NCBI RefSeq assembly: GCF_002211365.1
Contig: NZ_LOKZ01000001.1
Span: forward strand, 992,001 to 1,056,000
DNA from: Rhizobium sp. R711
GTDB lineage: Bacteria; Pseudomonadota; Alphaproteobacteria; Rhizobiales; Rhizobiaceae
Direction: 5' to 3'
Length of the DNA stretch: 64,000 nucleotides
The translations under genes and the position numbers were made by a program. This document shows positions 63,869 to 64,000 of the stretch, piece by piece; the stretch's first letter is position 1; each line of letters begins with the position of its first letter. The notes beneath the pieces are model-generated. The model was given only the letters and a program-made list of their open reading frames with translations, did not search any database and had not been told where the DNA came from.

Positions 63869-64000
63869 CGGCGTGCTCCTCTATTGCTTAGGCCAAAAAC
63901 GTGCGCATCAGCCCCCTTGTTCCTGCAGAAGGTCTCATGCTGAAGGTATTTTAGCGATATTTTCAGACCCCGCAAATGGGAAAACTGGTGCGGGGTCGAC

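Noticed and set aside
1..64000. Search for tRNA, rRNA, CRISPR arrays, insertion sequences and att sites
   Set aside because: None seen on either strand: no cloverleaf with a CCA-side arm, no regularly spaced repeats, no transposase or integrase. The decayed genes show no target-site duplications.

Overview
The window is high-GC alphaproteobacterial chromosomal DNA, most probably from the Rhizobiaceae (Rhizobium/Ensifer/Agrobacterium group). The evidence is a PodJ-type polarity protein with Sel1 repeats and a peptidoglycan-binding end, a channel that matches the Mesorhizobium MlotiK1 potassium channel in length and key residues, DUF982 and DUF6460 proteins, TIGR02186 next to a TauE/SafE exporter, and ligase-associated DNA-repair genes. 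I see no rRNA, tRNA, CRISPR array, phage or insertion sequence. Almost all of the window is single genes or short operons.

Layout. 0-6.5 kb: an S24/LexA-like regulator (cut by the window edge), a LuxR-type response regulator, DUF952-pyrD, a MATE transporter missing its middle, a CAP-domain lipoprotein with a DUF6460 partner, a TPR-methyltransferase and a YitT-type membrane protein. 6.5-13.5 kb: an Rrf2 regulator with an AhpD-like protein, a periplasmic amino-acid-binding protein with a DadA-like oxidase, and the helicase-PdeM pair of the ligase-associated repair group. 13.6-22.4 kb: a lytic transglycosylase lipoprotein, a GNAT enzyme, the cyclic-nucleotide-gated K+ channel, an HxlR/DHFR-like divergent pair, TauE/TIGR02186, a DUF922 protease, TerC and an ABC-F ATPase. 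22.7-26.4 kb: DUF1254, a VOC protein, a flavin monooxygenase and a cupredoxin. 26.5-31.8 kb: a three-gene beta-oxidation operon (acyl-CoA dehydrogenase, thiolase, FadB-type enzyme) behind a perfect palindromic operator.

31.9-39.3 kb looks accessory. It holds a second VOC protein, a frameshifted phytanoyl-CoA dioxygenase-like gene, a methionine gamma-lyase-like enzyme with a divergent Lrp regulator, a sulfatase broken by two deletions, a fused gene remnant and an SDR enzyme. 39.6-51.5 kb returns to core genes: podJ, a MarR/GFA divergent pair with twin operators, a transporter-fused hybrid histidine kinase, mscL, an aminotransferase and a LysR regulator. 51.6-64 kb carries a GNAT pseudogene, a Tet-type MFS exporter, a small K+ channel, a Ca2+/H+ antiporter, galE, a 3-hydroxyisobutyryl-CoA hydrolase-like enzyme, a UvrD-type helicase, small secreted proteins, an OafA-type acyltransferase and DUF982.

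The main unusual signals are four decayed genes (MATE, PhyH-like, sulfatase, GNAT), several clean self-complementary operators next to one-component regulators, and a chimeric frame in the sulfatase scar. I did not find a convincing new multi-gene system. The strongest leads are the regulatory palindromes and the decayed accessory block between the beta-oxidation operon and podJ.
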